The notes beneath the pieces are model-generated. The model searched no databases. It was not told the DNA's origin and was given only the letters and a program-made list of their open reading frames with translations. A stretch of 64,000 bases of DNA from contig NZ_FODD01000007.1 in NCBI RefSeq assembly GCF_900110255.1, positions 124,001 to 188,000 on the forward strand, given 5' to 3'. The stretch is from Actinacidiphila rubida (lineage in GTDB: Bacteria; Actinomycetota; Actinomycetes; Streptomycetales; Streptomycetaceae). Below, one piece after another: positions 26,111 to 34,671 of the stretch; position 1 is the first letter of the stretch, and the number at the start of each line of letters is the position of its first letter. Made by a program: the position numbers and the translations under genes.

Positions 26111-27265
26111 GTGGGTGACGCAGAGCAGTCGGTCACGGACACGACCGGACGCGGGGGGACCGGCGGCGACGGCATCCGGGGCACGGTGCGCGGTACGGCG
26201 CCGGTGCCGCTGTCGGTGCTGGACCTGGCGACCGTCGGCAAGGGGCTGACCGCGAGCGACGCGCTGCGCGCCAGCGTGGAGATCGCCAGGACCGCGGAGA
26301 CCCGCGGCTACCACCGGATGTGGGTGGCCGAGCACCACTCCATGCCGGGCGTCGCCAGCTCCTCGCCCGCGGTGATCCTGGCCCACCTGGCGGCGTACAC
26401 CCGCACCCTGCGCCTGGGCTCGGGCGGCGTCATGCTGCCCAACCACGCCCCGCTGGTGATCGCCGAGCAGTTCGGCACCCTGGAGGCGCTCGCCCCGGGC
26501 CGGATCGACCTGGGGCTCGGCCGCGCGCCCGGCACCGACGGCGCCACCGCCGCGGCGCTGCGCAGGACCGACGGGCTGCGCGAGGGCGCCGACGAGTTCC
26601 CGCGGCAGCTCGCGGAACTGACCCGCTTCCTGGACGACGACTTCCCCGACGGCCACCCCTACGCGCGGATCCACGCGATCCCCGGCCCGATACAGGCGAC
26701 CGCGGACGGGGGAGTGCAGTCGCCGGCCCGGCCGAGCATCTGGCTGCTGGGCTCCTCCGGCTTCAGTGCGCAGCTGGCCGGCGCGCTCGGCCTGCCGTTC
26801 TCCTTCGCGCACCACTTCTCCGCCGCCAACACCGTCCCCGCGCTCGCCCTGTACCGCGAGTCGTTCCGGCCGTCGGAGGTGCTGGACGCCCCCTACGCCT
26901 CGATCGGGGTGTCCGCGCTCGCCGCCGACGACCCGGCCGAGGCCCGCCGCCAGGTGCTCACCGGCGCGCTGGGCATGCTGCGGCTGCGCACCGGGCGGCC
27001 CGGCCTGATGCCCACGGTGGAGGAGGCCGAGGCCTACGAGTTCAGCCCGATGGAGCGCGAGTTCGTCGACTCCTGGCTCGCCAACGTCGTCCACGGCGAC
27101 CCGGCCCACGTCCGGGCCGGGCTGGACGCGCTCGTCGAGCGCACCGGCGCCGACGAGCTGGTCATCACCTCCAACGCCCACACGCCCGCGGCGCGGCTGC
27201 GCAGCTACGACCTCATCGCCGACGCGTACGGCTTCCCCAAGGACGTGGCTGCGGTTAAGGACTGA
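26111..27265 (+). CDS. Luciferase-like (LLM-class) flavin-dependent monooxygenase
   Basis: 384 residues from GTG26111, eight bases after AGGAGG; an open frame extends upstream through the tandem repeats but is not family-like. After a 35-residue Gly/Thr-rich leader, VPLSVLDLATVGKG starts the TIM barrel. WVAEHHSMPGVASSSPAVILAHLAAYT and LRLGSGGVMLPNHAPLVIAEQFGTLEALAPGRIDLGLGRAPG are the MsnO8/limB-like LLM signatures. These enzymes use FMNH2 or F420 and oxygen; the substrate is unknown. Probably controlled by the divergent IclR protein. Confidence 0.9.
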   Translation: MGDAEQSVTDTTGRGGTGGDGIRGTVRGTAPVPLSVLDLATVGKGLTASDALRASVEIARTAETRGYHRMWVAEHHSMPGVASSSPAVILAHLAAYTRTLRLGSGGVMLPNHAPLVIAEQFGTLEALAPGRIDLGLGRAPGTDGATAAALRRTDGLREGADEFPRQLAELTRFLDDDFPDGHPYARIHAIPGPIQATADGGVQSPARPSIWLLGSSGFSAQLAGALGLPFSFAHHFSAANTVPALALYRESFRPSEVLDAPYASIGVSALAADDPAEARRQVLTGALGMLRLRTGRPGLMPTVEEAEAYEFSPMEREFVDSWLANVVHGDPAHVRAGLDALVERTGADELVITSNAHTPAARLRSYDLIADAYGFPKDVAAVKD

Positions 27266-27281
27266 TTTCCGAGGGACGGGT

Positions 27282-27297
27282 GGTCCAACCTTGGACC
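27282..27297. promoter_or_regulatory. Perfect palindrome GGTCCAACCTTGGACC
   Basis: Two 7-bp arms surround a 2-bp centre, between the monooxygenase stop and its terminator. A second perfect palindrome, TTAACCCAGGGTTAA, follows at 27314-27328. Either could bind a dimeric regulator, but no gene starts here. Confidence 0.45.
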
Positions 27298-27326
27298 GAC
27301 CGTACGTCCTGACTTAACCCAGGGTT

Positions 27327-27360
27327 AAAGCCGCTCGTCACCCCGTTGACGAGCGGCTTT
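27327..27360 (+). terminator. Terminator after the monooxygenase
   Basis: A perfect 14-bp stem (27327-27340 with 27347-27360) has a CCCCGT loop and ends in CTTT, one of the few hairpins here with a partial T-run. It separates the monooxygenase from the chitinase promoter. Confidence 0.8.
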
Positions 27361-27404
27361 GCTCATGGCGTGAACGCTCCGGCGGCGGCGCGGCGGGCTC
27401 CGAT

Positions 27405-27433
27405 TGGTCTAGTCCTAAGTCTGGTTCAGACCA
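27405..27433 (+). promoter_or_regulatory. Paired 12-bp direct repeats of the chitinase promoter (DasR-type)
   Basis: TGGTCTAGTCCT (27405-27416) and TGGTTCAGACCA (27422-27433) lie directly upstream of the -35 box. Streptomyces chitinase promoters carry such 12-bp repeats, related to the TGGTCTAGACCA site of the GlcNAc-responsive GntR regulator DasR. Induction by chitin and repression in its absence are inferred. Confidence 0.8.
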
Positions 27434-27462
27434 TTGACGTGCACTTGGCGAAGGACTATCCA
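27434..27462 (+). promoter_or_regulatory. Chitinase promoter
   Basis: TTGACG (27434-27439) abuts the second 12-bp repeat; TATCCA (27457-27462) is 17 bp downstream as a weak -10. The leader is about 40 nt and ends in GGAGG. Confidence 0.6.
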
Positions 27463-27507
27463 TGCTCCAGCCCCCTGTTGGTCCTCCCTCTCCCCCCGGA
27501 GGTACTT

Positions 27508-29271
27508 GTGCAGTCCAGGAAGAGAGCGTTCGTGGCCGCCGCCACCAGCGCCGCCCTCGCCCTCGGCGCGTTCGCCGCGCTCGCGGTGACGACGGGCACC
27601 GCCCAGGCGGACGCCACGTCCGCCGCCAAGCCCGCCGCGGCCGCCGCCGCGGCGAGCAGCGGCGGGGTCAAGATCGCCTACTACGACCAGTGGAGCGTGT
27701 ACGGCAACGCCTTCTACCCCAAGAACCTCGACACCGAGGGGATCGCGGGCAAGCTCGACATCCTCAACTACTCGTTCGAGAACATCGACCCGACGAACCT
27801 CACCTGCTTCGAGGCGACGAAGGCGTCGGACTCCACCAACGAGAGCGACCCCAACGCCGGTGACGGCGCGGGCGACGCGTTCGCCGACTACCAGAAGTCC
27901 TTCGGCTCCGACATCAGCGTCAACGGCACCGCGGACACCTGGAACCAGCCGATCGTCGGCAACTTCAACCAGCTCAAGGAGCTGAAGGCGAAGTACCCCA
28001 ACCTCAAGATCGTGGCCTCGCTGGGCGGTTGGACGTACTCCAAGTACTTCTCCGACGCGGCGGCCACCGATGCCGGCCGCAAGAAGCTGGTCAGCTCCTG
28101 CATCGACATGTTCATCAAGGGCAACCTGCCGGTGCAGGGCGGCTACGGCGGCACCGGCTCCGGGGCCGGCATCTTCGACGGCTTCGACATCGACTGGGAG
28201 TACCCGGGCTCGGCGGGCGGGCACACCGGCAACCACTACAGCGCGGCCGACAAGGCCGACTACACCGCGCTGCTGGCCGAGTTCCGCAGCGAGCTGGACG
28301 CCTACGGCGCCGCCAACGGCGGCAAGCACATGCTGCTCACCGCGGCCCTGCCGGCCGGCCAGGACAAGATCGCGAACATCGAGACCAACAAGGTCGGCCA
28401 GTACCTCGACTACGCGAACATCATGACGTACGACATGCACGGCGCGTTCGAGACGACCGGTCCGACGAACCACCAGGACCCGACGTACCAGTCGCCGAAC
28501 GACCCGTCGAACCCGGTCTCGCCGGGCTCCGAGAAGTACAGCACCGACAACGCGATCAACGCCTGGACCAACGGCGACGCGACGTACGGCATCGCCGGCG
28601 GCTTCCCGGCGAACAAGATCACCATGGGCTACCCGCTCTACTACCGCGGGTGGACCGGGGTCCCGGCCGGCAGCAACCACGGCCTGTACCAGCCGGCCAC
28701 CGGGCCGGCCGCCGCACGCGGCATCAGCCAGGTCGCGGGCACCGCGTACTACAAGGAGCTGTCGGGCATCGTCGACAACGCCTCGACGACCTTCTGGGAC
28801 GCGGCCTCGCAGTCCAACTACTTCTACAACGGCACCGAGTTCTGGACCGGTCTGGGCAGCCAGGGCATCCAGGCCAAGGCGGACTACGCGCACTGCCACG
28901 GCCTGGGCGGCTCGATGATGTACTCGCTGCTGGACCTCGACGCGTCGGCCACGCTCTTCAACAAGATCGTGACCGCGACCAACGGCTCGGCGTCCGGCTG
29001 CTCCAACCCCACCACGCCGCCGACCACCCCGCCGACCACGCCCCCCACCACGCCGCCGACGACGCCCCCCACCACGCCGCCGACGACGCCTCCCACCACC
29101 CCGCCGTCCGGCACCTGCACCCTGCCGTCCTGGAGCGCCTCGGCGATCTACGTCGGCGGCAACCAGGTGTCCTGGAAGGGCCACAACTGGCAGGCCAAGT
29201 GGTGGACCACCAACGAGGAGCCCGGCACCACCGGCGAATGGGGCGTCTGGCAGGACAACGGCGCCTGCTAG
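27508..29271 (+). CDS. Secreted GH18 chitinase with C-terminal chitin-binding module
   Basis: 587 residues from GTG27508 (GGAGG five bases upstream). A signal peptide (about 1-34) is followed by an Ala-rich segment and a GH18 barrel (about 53-490). The catalytic DGFDIDWE motif ends in Glu231, the proton donor. A PTTPP-repeat linker (about 497-530) joins a family 5/12 carbohydrate-binding module (about 533-587) with WSASAIYVGGNQVSWKG and WQAKWWTTNEEPG. It hydrolyses chitin outside the cell. The upstream paired repeats and the module order match streptomycete family 18 chitinases. Confidence 0.95.
   Translation: MQSRKRAFVAAATSAALALGAFAALAVTTGTAQADATSAAKPAAAAAAASSGGVKIAYYDQWSVYGNAFYPKNLDTEGIAGKLDILNYSFENIDPTNLTCFEATKASDSTNESDPNAGDGAGDAFADYQKSFGSDISVNGTADTWNQPIVGNFNQLKELKAKYPNLKIVASLGGWTYSKYFSDAAATDAGRKKLVSSCIDMFIKGNLPVQGGYGGTGSGAGIFDGFDIDWEYPGSAGGHTGNHYSAADKADYTALLAEFRSELDAYGAANGGKHMLLTAALPAGQDKIANIETNKVGQYLDYANIMTYDMHGAFETTGPTNHQDPTYQSPNDPSNPVSPGSEKYSTDNAINAWTNGDATYGIAGGFPANKITMGYPLYYRGWTGVPAGSNHGLYQPATGPAAARGISQVAGTAYYKELSGIVDNASTTFWDAASQSNYFYNGTEFWTGLGSQGIQAKADYAHCHGLGGSMMYSLLDLDASATLFNKIVTATNGSASGCSNPTTPPTTPPTTPPTTPPTTPPTTPPTTPPTTPPSGTCTLPSWSASAIYVGGNQVSWKGHNWQAKWWTTNEEPGTTGEWGVWQDNGAC
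29010..29102 (+). repeat. Pro-Thr linker repeat in the chitinase gene
   Basis: Tandem ACC-ACG/C-CC(G/C)-CCG codons encode repeated PTTPP units between catalytic and binding modules. It is coding sequence, not a CRISPR array. Confidence 0.85.
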
Positions 29272-29336
29272 GGCCTGTCCGACACAGCCCGCGCGGCCGC
29301 CGGCACCGCGGGCGGCCTCGGGATCCCCCCACACCA

Positions 29337-29372
29337 GGGCCCGCGTCCTCTCCCCCACGAGGACGCGGGCCC
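29337..29372. terminator. Bidirectional terminator between chitinase and GGDEF-EAL gene
   Basis: A perfect 14-bp stem (29337-29350 with 29359-29372) and 8-base loop lie between two convergent genes. Confidence 0.8.
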
Positions 29373-29424
29373 GTCCCGTCGTCGCGCTGCCGGGTGCGGC
29401 AGCGCGGCCCTGGGCCGGGCGGGG

Positions 29425-31191
29425 TCAGGCGCTCAGCAGGTCCGAGATCGCCGCCGCGGCCACCGGGCGCGACCAGTGCCAGCCCTGGCCGGTGTCGCAG
29501 CCGATCCGGCGCAGGCGCTCGGCCTGCTCGGCGCTCTCCACGCACTCCGCGGTCACCGTCAGGCCCAGCCGGTGGGCGAGCTCCACCAGTGCCTCGACGA
29601 TCGTCTCGTCCGCCGGGTTGGGGTGCTCGGCGGACCGGAAGCCCTGCACGAACGACCCGTCGAGCTTGAGCGCCGAGACCGGCAGCCGGCTCATGTAGGC
29701 GAGGTTGGAGTAGCCGGTGCCGAAGTCGTCGATGGCGATCCGCACGCCCATCTCGTCCAGCGCGTGCAGGGCCTGCAGCGGGCGGCCGGCCGACCCCATC
29801 ACCGCGGACTCGGTCAGTTCCAGCTGCAGCAGCCGCGGCGGCAGCCCGGTCTCGCGCAGGATCGCCGCCACGTCGGCGACCAGGTCGGAGTCCCACACCT
29901 GCCGCACCGCCACGTTGACCGACACCACCAGGGACCGGTCCGGGTGGGCCTGCTGCCAGGTCCTGGCCTGCCGGCAGGACTCGGCCAGCACCCAGCGGCC
30001 CAGGGGGACGATCGAGCCGTCCTCCTCGGCCAGGCCGATGAAGCGGTTGGGGGCGAGCCGCCCGAAGTGCGGGTGCTCCCAGCGCACCAGCGCCTCCACC
30101 CCGCGCAGCCGGCCGGTGTCCAGCGCCACCAGCGGCTGGTAGTCCAGCACGAACTCGCCGCGGTCCACGGCCTGGCGCAGTGTGCGGGCCAGCGCCTGAC
30201 GGGTCATCCGGTGCTCGTTGCGCTCCGGGTCGAAGAGCGTCCAGCGGGCCTTGCCGTCGGCCTTCGCCCAGTACAGCGTGGTGTCGGCGGCCTGCATCAG
30301 CTGCGTGGCGGTGCTGCCCGCGGCCTCCCGTTCCACCACCCCGATGCTCGCCGACACCGCCAGCCGGTGGCCGCCCACGTCGAACGGCGCGTGCAGCGCG
30401 GCCAGCACCGACTCGGCCAGCCCGGTGGCCTGCCCGGTCCCGGTGGAGTTCCGCAGCAGCAGCGCGAACTCGTCGCCGCCCAGCCGGGCCGCCAGGTGGC
30501 CGCCGGCCGCCGCGCAGTCCTTCAGCCGGTGCGCCACCGCCGCCAGCAGCTCGTCGCCGACCCGGTGCCCGAGCGTGTCGTTGACGGCCTTGAAGCCGTC
30601 CAGGTCCAGGTGGCACAGCCCGATCCGGCCGGTGCCGCGCACCCCGGCCTGCTCCACCGCCTCCGCCAGCCGCTCCAGGAACAGCGCCCGGTTGGGCAGC
30701 CGGGTCACCGGGTCGTGCATCCGCAGATGCCTCAACTGCTCGCGCAGCGCGTCGCGTTCACCGACGTCCTCGACGGTCAGCAGCAGCGGCCCGGGACCGG
30801 TGCGGGCCAGGGTGATCTCCGCGCGGATACCGCCGCCGTCGGCGCGGGCCAGCCGGCGGGTGCAGCGCAGCCGGGCCCGGCGGCCGCCGGCCACCTCCTG
30901 GAAGGCGGCGTGTGCGTGCGTGTCCCCGTCGAGCCCGAGCAGGGCGGCGGCGCCGCCGGCGCCGGCCATCCGCTCGGGTGAGACGCCCAGCAGGACGCCG
31001 AGCGCGCGGTTGGCGGCGAGGACCCGCCCGTCGAGGTCCACCAGGGCCATGGGGACCCGGGCGGCGGCGAAGGCGGCCCGGTAGTCGCGCAGCTCCGTGT
31101 CCCCCGCGGACGCGCCCCGGATATCACGGTGCGTGACGCTCTGGGTCGCGGTGTCGGGCTCGACGGCGGGGCCGCCCGACGGTACGCCCAT
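29425..31191 (-). CDS. PAS-GGDEF-EAL cyclic-di-GMP protein
   Basis: 588 residues from ATG31191 (AGGGAG upstream); an open frame runs back to 31449 without family features. A PAS-like domain (about 35-150) precedes GGDEF (LGGDEF at 238-242) and EAL (EALVR at 366-370) domains. Both active-site motifs look intact, including DDFGTGYSN, LKLDGSF and VTAECVES in the EAL part. The RxxD product-inhibition site expected before GGDEF is absent (AGGH instead). It may make or degrade c-di-GMP, which holds back sporulation in Streptomyces through BldD. No membrane segment is visible, so it is probably cytoplasmic. Confidence 0.9.
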   Translation of the reverse strand: MGVPSGGPAVEPDTATQSVTHRDIRGASAGDTELRDYRAAFAAARVPMALVDLDGRVLAANRALGVLLGVSPERMAGAGGAAALLGLDGDTHAHAAFQEVAGGRRARLRCTRRLARADGGGIRAEITLARTGPGPLLLTVEDVGERDALREQLRHLRMHDPVTRLPNRALFLERLAEAVEQAGVRGTGRIGLCHLDLDGFKAVNDTLGHRVGDELLAAVAHRLKDCAAAGGHLAARLGGDEFALLLRNSTGTGQATGLAESVLAALHAPFDVGGHRLAVSASIGVVEREAAGSTATQLMQAADTTLYWAKADGKARWTLFDPERNEHRMTRQALARTLRQAVDRGEFVLDYQPLVALDTGRLRGVEALVRWEHPHFGRLAPNRFIGLAEEDGSIVPLGRWVLAESCRQARTWQQAHPDRSLVVSVNVAVRQVWDSDLVADVAAILRETGLPPRLLQLELTESAVMGSAGRPLQALHALDEMGVRIAIDDFGTGYSNLAYMSRLPVSALKLDGSFVQGFRSAEHPNPADETIVEALVELAHRLGLTVTAECVESAEQAERLRRIGCDTGQGWHWSRPVAAAAISDLLSA

Positions 31192-31511
31192 GGCCCGCTC
31201 CCTGTTAGCGCTTCCTTTGACGGCGATCATATGGGCTGCCGGAGCGGGCCTTCCAGCGCCGTCGTGGTGATTCTCGGCGCGCGTGCTGACGCGGTGCCCG
31301 TTTCCGCGCGTTTGGGTCGAGCACCTGATCGACCTCCGCACGTCATGACGGAGGGTAGTCGTCCTCCCGGGCGTCCCCTCGTACGCCAGTGCCCCGCCGG
31401 TGGTTCCGGCCGCAACACCCGCACGGACCAGCCGAACACCGCAAATCATCTCATTTCATAGCAATGTGGGGGAGGTCTCGAACAGCTCGTCATTCCTCCC
31501 CGGAGGTCCTT
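31192..31511. other. 320-bp divergent intergenic region
   Basis: On the minus strand ATATGAT, about 35 bases before the GGDEF-EAL start, is a candidate -10. On the plus strand the AT-rich patch near 31440-31465 (CATTTCATAGCAAT) is the likely promoter area for the metalloprotease, and GGAGG at 31502-31506 is its ribosome site. No gene is visible. Confidence 0.45.
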
Positions 31512-32840
31512 GTGCGGCGGTCAGGCATCAGGTCAGCTCCCCGGCAGCGGACGGACCGCGACGCCCGTGCGGCGTCGGCCCGGCGCGCGTCCGGCGTGTC
31601 GCGCCGTGCGCTGCGGGCCGCCGCCGCGGCCGTCGCCTGCTTCGCCGGCCTGGTGGCGTGGACCCTGATGACCGGCCCGGCCGCGCACGCGGCCGACGGC
31701 AGCGCCTGCGTCCTGCCGCGCACCGACGTGCACCACTCCGAGGGGGTCGACAGCTGGCCCGGCGGCTACTCCCGGCCCGTCGGCGACGTCAACGCGCTGA
31801 TGGTCTTCCTGTCGTTCCCCGACGCGACCCCCCAGGTCACCCCCGAGGACCTCGTCGCCGACCACTTCCCGGCCACCAGCACCTTCTACGACAACGCCTC
31901 CTACGGGCAGTTCCGGCTCCACGTGCACCCGGTGACCCGCTGGCTGCGGATGCCGCGGCCGTCCACGGACTACCGGATCACCCGCGACTGGGACGCCGCC
32001 GGGCGCAGCATGTACCTGCGGGACGCGCTGCGCACCGCCGACCCCGCGGTGGACTTCCACGGCTACGACGTCGTCTACCTGGTCGCCGACCCCACCGCCC
32101 CCGGCGTGGACTCCGACGCCACCAAGGTCGTCAACCTCGCCGAGCCCGTCCGCCTCGACGGCACGCCCGTGCGCCGGCTCGTCACCGTCTTCGAGCACCA
32201 CCCGCCGGACCGCAACGTGCTCGCCCACGAGACCGGGCACGTCTTCGACCTGCCCGACCTGTACTACCGGCCGCCGGCCGGCAGCAACGCCGACTGGGAC
32301 ACCCACGTCGGCGACTGGGACCTCATGGGCAGCCAGTTCGGCCTGGACCCCGACCCGTTCGCCTGGCACAAGTGGAAGCTGGGCTGGCTGCGCGACGACC
32401 AGGTCGGCTGCATCTCCCGCACCGGCGTCACCTACCACGACCTGAGCCCCGACGAGACGCCCGGCGGCACCAAGCTCCTGGTGGTCCGCACCGGGCCCGA
32501 CTCGGTGCTGGCCGTCGAGGCCCGCAGCACCGCGGGCAACGACGCCACCGGCTGCCGGCAGGGCGTGCTGCTGTACCGGGTGCGCTCCGACAAGGAGTCC
32601 GGCGAGGGACCGATCGACGTGATCGACGGCCACCCCGGCACGTCGGCCTGCGAGGCCACCTCCGTCTACCCGGCGCTGGCCGACGCGCCGCTGGGCGTCG
32701 GCGAGTCCTCCACCACGCCGGACGGCTCCACCCAGGTCACGGTCATGGCCCACACCGGGGGCACCTGGACCGTACGGATCAGCGAGGCCGCGCCGCACAC
32801 CCTGACCGCGTCCGGAGCCGCGACCGGGAAGAGGGGCTGA
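31512..32840 (+). CDS. Secreted M6-family metalloprotease, copy 1
   Basis: 442 residues from GTG31512 (GGAGG five bases upstream). A long basic leader with RRALR, a hydrophobic core and AHA cleavage near residue 60 suggest export, possibly by Tat. The domain shows LMVFLSFPDA, FYDNASYGQFRL and the zinc motif HETGHVFDLPD (His239), which matches the HExxHxxGLPD of immune-inhibitor-A-like M6 enzymes except for the Gly. DWDLMGS is the conserved Met-turn-like segment. A paired Cys set suggests disulfides. The paralogue follows 5 bp later. Confidence 0.87.
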   Translation: MRRSGIRSAPRQRTDRDARAASARRASGVSRRALRAAAAAVACFAGLVAWTLMTGPAAHAADGSACVLPRTDVHHSEGVDSWPGGYSRPVGDVNALMVFLSFPDATPQVTPEDLVADHFPATSTFYDNASYGQFRLHVHPVTRWLRMPRPSTDYRITRDWDAAGRSMYLRDALRTADPAVDFHGYDVVYLVADPTAPGVDSDATKVVNLAEPVRLDGTPVRRLVTVFEHHPPDRNVLAHETGHVFDLPDLYYRPPAGSNADWDTHVGDWDLMGSQFGLDPDPFAWHKWKLGWLRDDQVGCISRTGVTYHDLSPDETPGGTKLLVVRTGPDSVLAVEARSTAGNDATGCRQGVLLYRVRSDKESGEGPIDVIDGHPGTSACEATSVYPALADAPLGVGESSTTPDGSTQVTVMAHTGGTWTVRISEAAPHTLTASGAATGKRG

Positions 32841-32845
32841 CCGGC

Positions 32846-34090
32846 GTGTCCGCGGCGGGCAGGTTCGGACTGAGAGCCCTCGCACTGAGCGCGATATGCC
32901 TGCTGGCCGTCGGCTCGACGGTCTCCTCCGACCCGGGCTTCTCCTTCAACGCCCCGCCGCCGCCCGCCGCCCGGCCCTGCGCCCTGCGGTCCGTCCCCGG
33001 AGTGGCGATGTCCGAGGGCTTCTCCGCCAAGCCGCAGGACACCGGACCCGACGCCGAGTTCGCGCCCTCCACCGGCACGCTGCACGCGCTCACGCTGCTC
33101 ATCGACTTCCCCGACGCGCCGGCGCCCTACAGCGCCAGGCAGCGCTACGACGAGTTCTTCCCCGCGGTCAAGCAGTGGTACACGGCCGCCTCCTACGGCA
33201 AGCTCGACTACCGGTCGACGCCGGTGCTGCGGTGGATACGCATGCCGCGGCCGTTCTCCGCCTACGGGATCGGCCGCGGCTACGGCTGGGACGCGCACAC
33301 CGCGATGATGCGGGACCTGCTCAAGGTCGCCGACCGCGACATCGACTTCCGCGGCTACGACCTGGTCAACGTCCTCGTCACGCCCAACGCGGGCCCGCCC
33401 GCCGACGAGGCCGTGCTCTCCGTCACCTGGACCGGCGCGTCCGCGGCCACCACCGACGACGGCGCCCAGCTCAACAAGGTGTCCCTCATCTACGGCCACG
33501 ACCAGTCGGGTTCACGCGTGCTCAGCCACGAGAACGGCCACGCGCTCGGCCTGCCCGACCTCTACGCCGCCGACGACTTCCAGCGCACCGACACCCTCGC
33601 CGGCCAGTGGGACACCATGTCCCTCGACTGGGGCCTGCAGGGCGACCTGTTCGCCTGGCACAAGTGGCGGCTCGGCTGGATCACCGACCAGCAGATCGAC
33701 TGCGTGACCCACCGCGGCAGCGGCACGTACCAGCTCACGCCGATCGAGACGCCCGGGGGGCACAAGGCCGTCATCGTGCCCTACTCGCCCACCCGCGCCT
33801 ACATATTGGAGGTCAGGGACAAGCGCGGCGACGACCGCGACGCGTGCCGCACCGGCGTGCTCGCCTACCGCGTACGCACCGACGTCGACTCGGGGCAGGG
33901 CCCCGTCACCGTCACCGACGCCCATCCGCTCACCTCCGCCTGCGACTTCAGCAGCGGAGCGTTCAACTCGCTCAACGACGCGCCCTTCACCGCCGGCGAG
34001 GGCTTCACCGACCGCGCGTCCGGGGTGACCTTCCAGGTCGAGTCGCGCACGGCGGCGGGGACGTACACCGTGCACGTCACCCGCCGCTGA
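32846..34090 (+). CDS. Secreted M6-family metalloprotease, copy 2
   Basis: 414 residues from GTG32846, weak GAGGGG upstream, probably coupled to copy 1. A signal sequence (about 1-28) is followed by the same fold: LLIDFPDAPAPYSARQRYDEFFP, WYTAASYGKLDYR, HENGHALGLPD (His228, canonical M6 motif), QWDTMSLDWGL and DLFAWHKWRLGW. Conserved blocks such as DPFAWHKWKLGW in copy 1 show that the pair arose by tandem duplication. Sequence drift between copies suggests different substrates (inference). Confidence 0.86.
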   Translation: MSAAGRFGLRALALSAICLLAVGSTVSSDPGFSFNAPPPPAARPCALRSVPGVAMSEGFSAKPQDTGPDAEFAPSTGTLHALTLLIDFPDAPAPYSARQRYDEFFPAVKQWYTAASYGKLDYRSTPVLRWIRMPRPFSAYGIGRGYGWDAHTAMMRDLLKVADRDIDFRGYDLVNVLVTPNAGPPADEAVLSVTWTGASAATTDDGAQLNKVSLIYGHDQSGSRVLSHENGHALGLPDLYAADDFQRTDTLAGQWDTMSLDWGLQGDLFAWHKWRLGWITDQQIDCVTHRGSGTYQLTPIETPGGHKAVIVPYSPTRAYILEVRDKRGDDRDACRTGVLAYRVRTDVDSGQGPVTVTDAHPLTSACDFSSGAFNSLNDAPFTAGEGFTDRASGVTFQVESRTAAGTYTVHVTRR

Positions 34091-34108
34091 ACGCACCAGC
34101 GCTCCCGG

Positions 34109-34537
34109 TCAGTCGAGGAGCTCGGCCTCCAGCGTGATGTTCACGCCGGCCAGGGCCTTGCTCACCGGGCAGTTGGCCTTGGCGTCCGCCGCCGCGGCCT
34201 GGAACGCCTCGTCGGTCAGGCCGGGCACCCGGGCCTTCACCGACAGGGTGATCCCGGTGATGCCCTCACCGGGCTGGAACGTCACGTTCGCCACCGTCTC
34301 CACGGTCTCCGGCGGGGTGCCGGCACCGGCCAGGCCGTGCGACAGCGCCATCGAGTAGCAGGAGGAGTGGGCCGCGGCGATCAGCTCCTCGGGGGAGGTC
34401 TTGCCGTTCGCGGCCTCGGCGCGCGACGGCCAGGACACCTCGTACTGGCCGACGCCGGAGGTGTCCAGCGAGACGATACCGGCGCCGCCCATCAGCGGGC
34501 CCTTCCACTGAGTCGTCGCGGTGCGGGTGGTTGCCAT
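34109..34537 (-). CDS. osmC: OsmC-family peroxiredoxin
   Basis: 142 residues from ATG34537 with GGAGG eight bases upstream. The two redox cysteines are Cys60 (AAAHSSCYSMALSHGL) and Cys123 (ANCPVSKALAG), and the latter wording is typical of OsmC rather than Ohr. It reduces organic hydroperoxides using dihydrolipoyl or similar thiols in the cytoplasm. The gene stands alone, converging with the metalloprotease pair. Confidence 0.92.
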   Translation of the reverse strand: MATTRTATTQWKGPLMGGAGIVSLDTSGVGQYEVSWPSRAEAANGKTSPEELIAAAHSSCYSMALSHGLAGAGTPPETVETVANVTFQPGEGITGITLSVKARVPGLTDEAFQAAAADAKANCPVSKALAGVNITLEAELLD

Positions 34538-34671
34538 GGTGAAGCCTCCATCGGATACGTGCAGGGGCGACGGCTCGCGCCGTCCCCCTGACGCTACCTT
34601 GCGCGCCGCCCCTCCCGGCGGGACCCCGGGCCACCGTGACGCGTCGCCCACCCCGCCAGGGCGAACGGACC

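Noticed and set aside
29010-29102. Regular short repeats resembling a CRISPR-like array
   Set aside because: They lie in frame inside the chitinase gene and encode a Pro-Thr linker; there are no spacers of constant length and no cas genes.
31400-32845. Continuous open frame joining both M6 proteases
   Set aside because: The first half of that frame is the wrong reading phase of copy 1 and Arg/Pro/His-rich; copy 2 begins at GTG32846 with a normal signal peptide.
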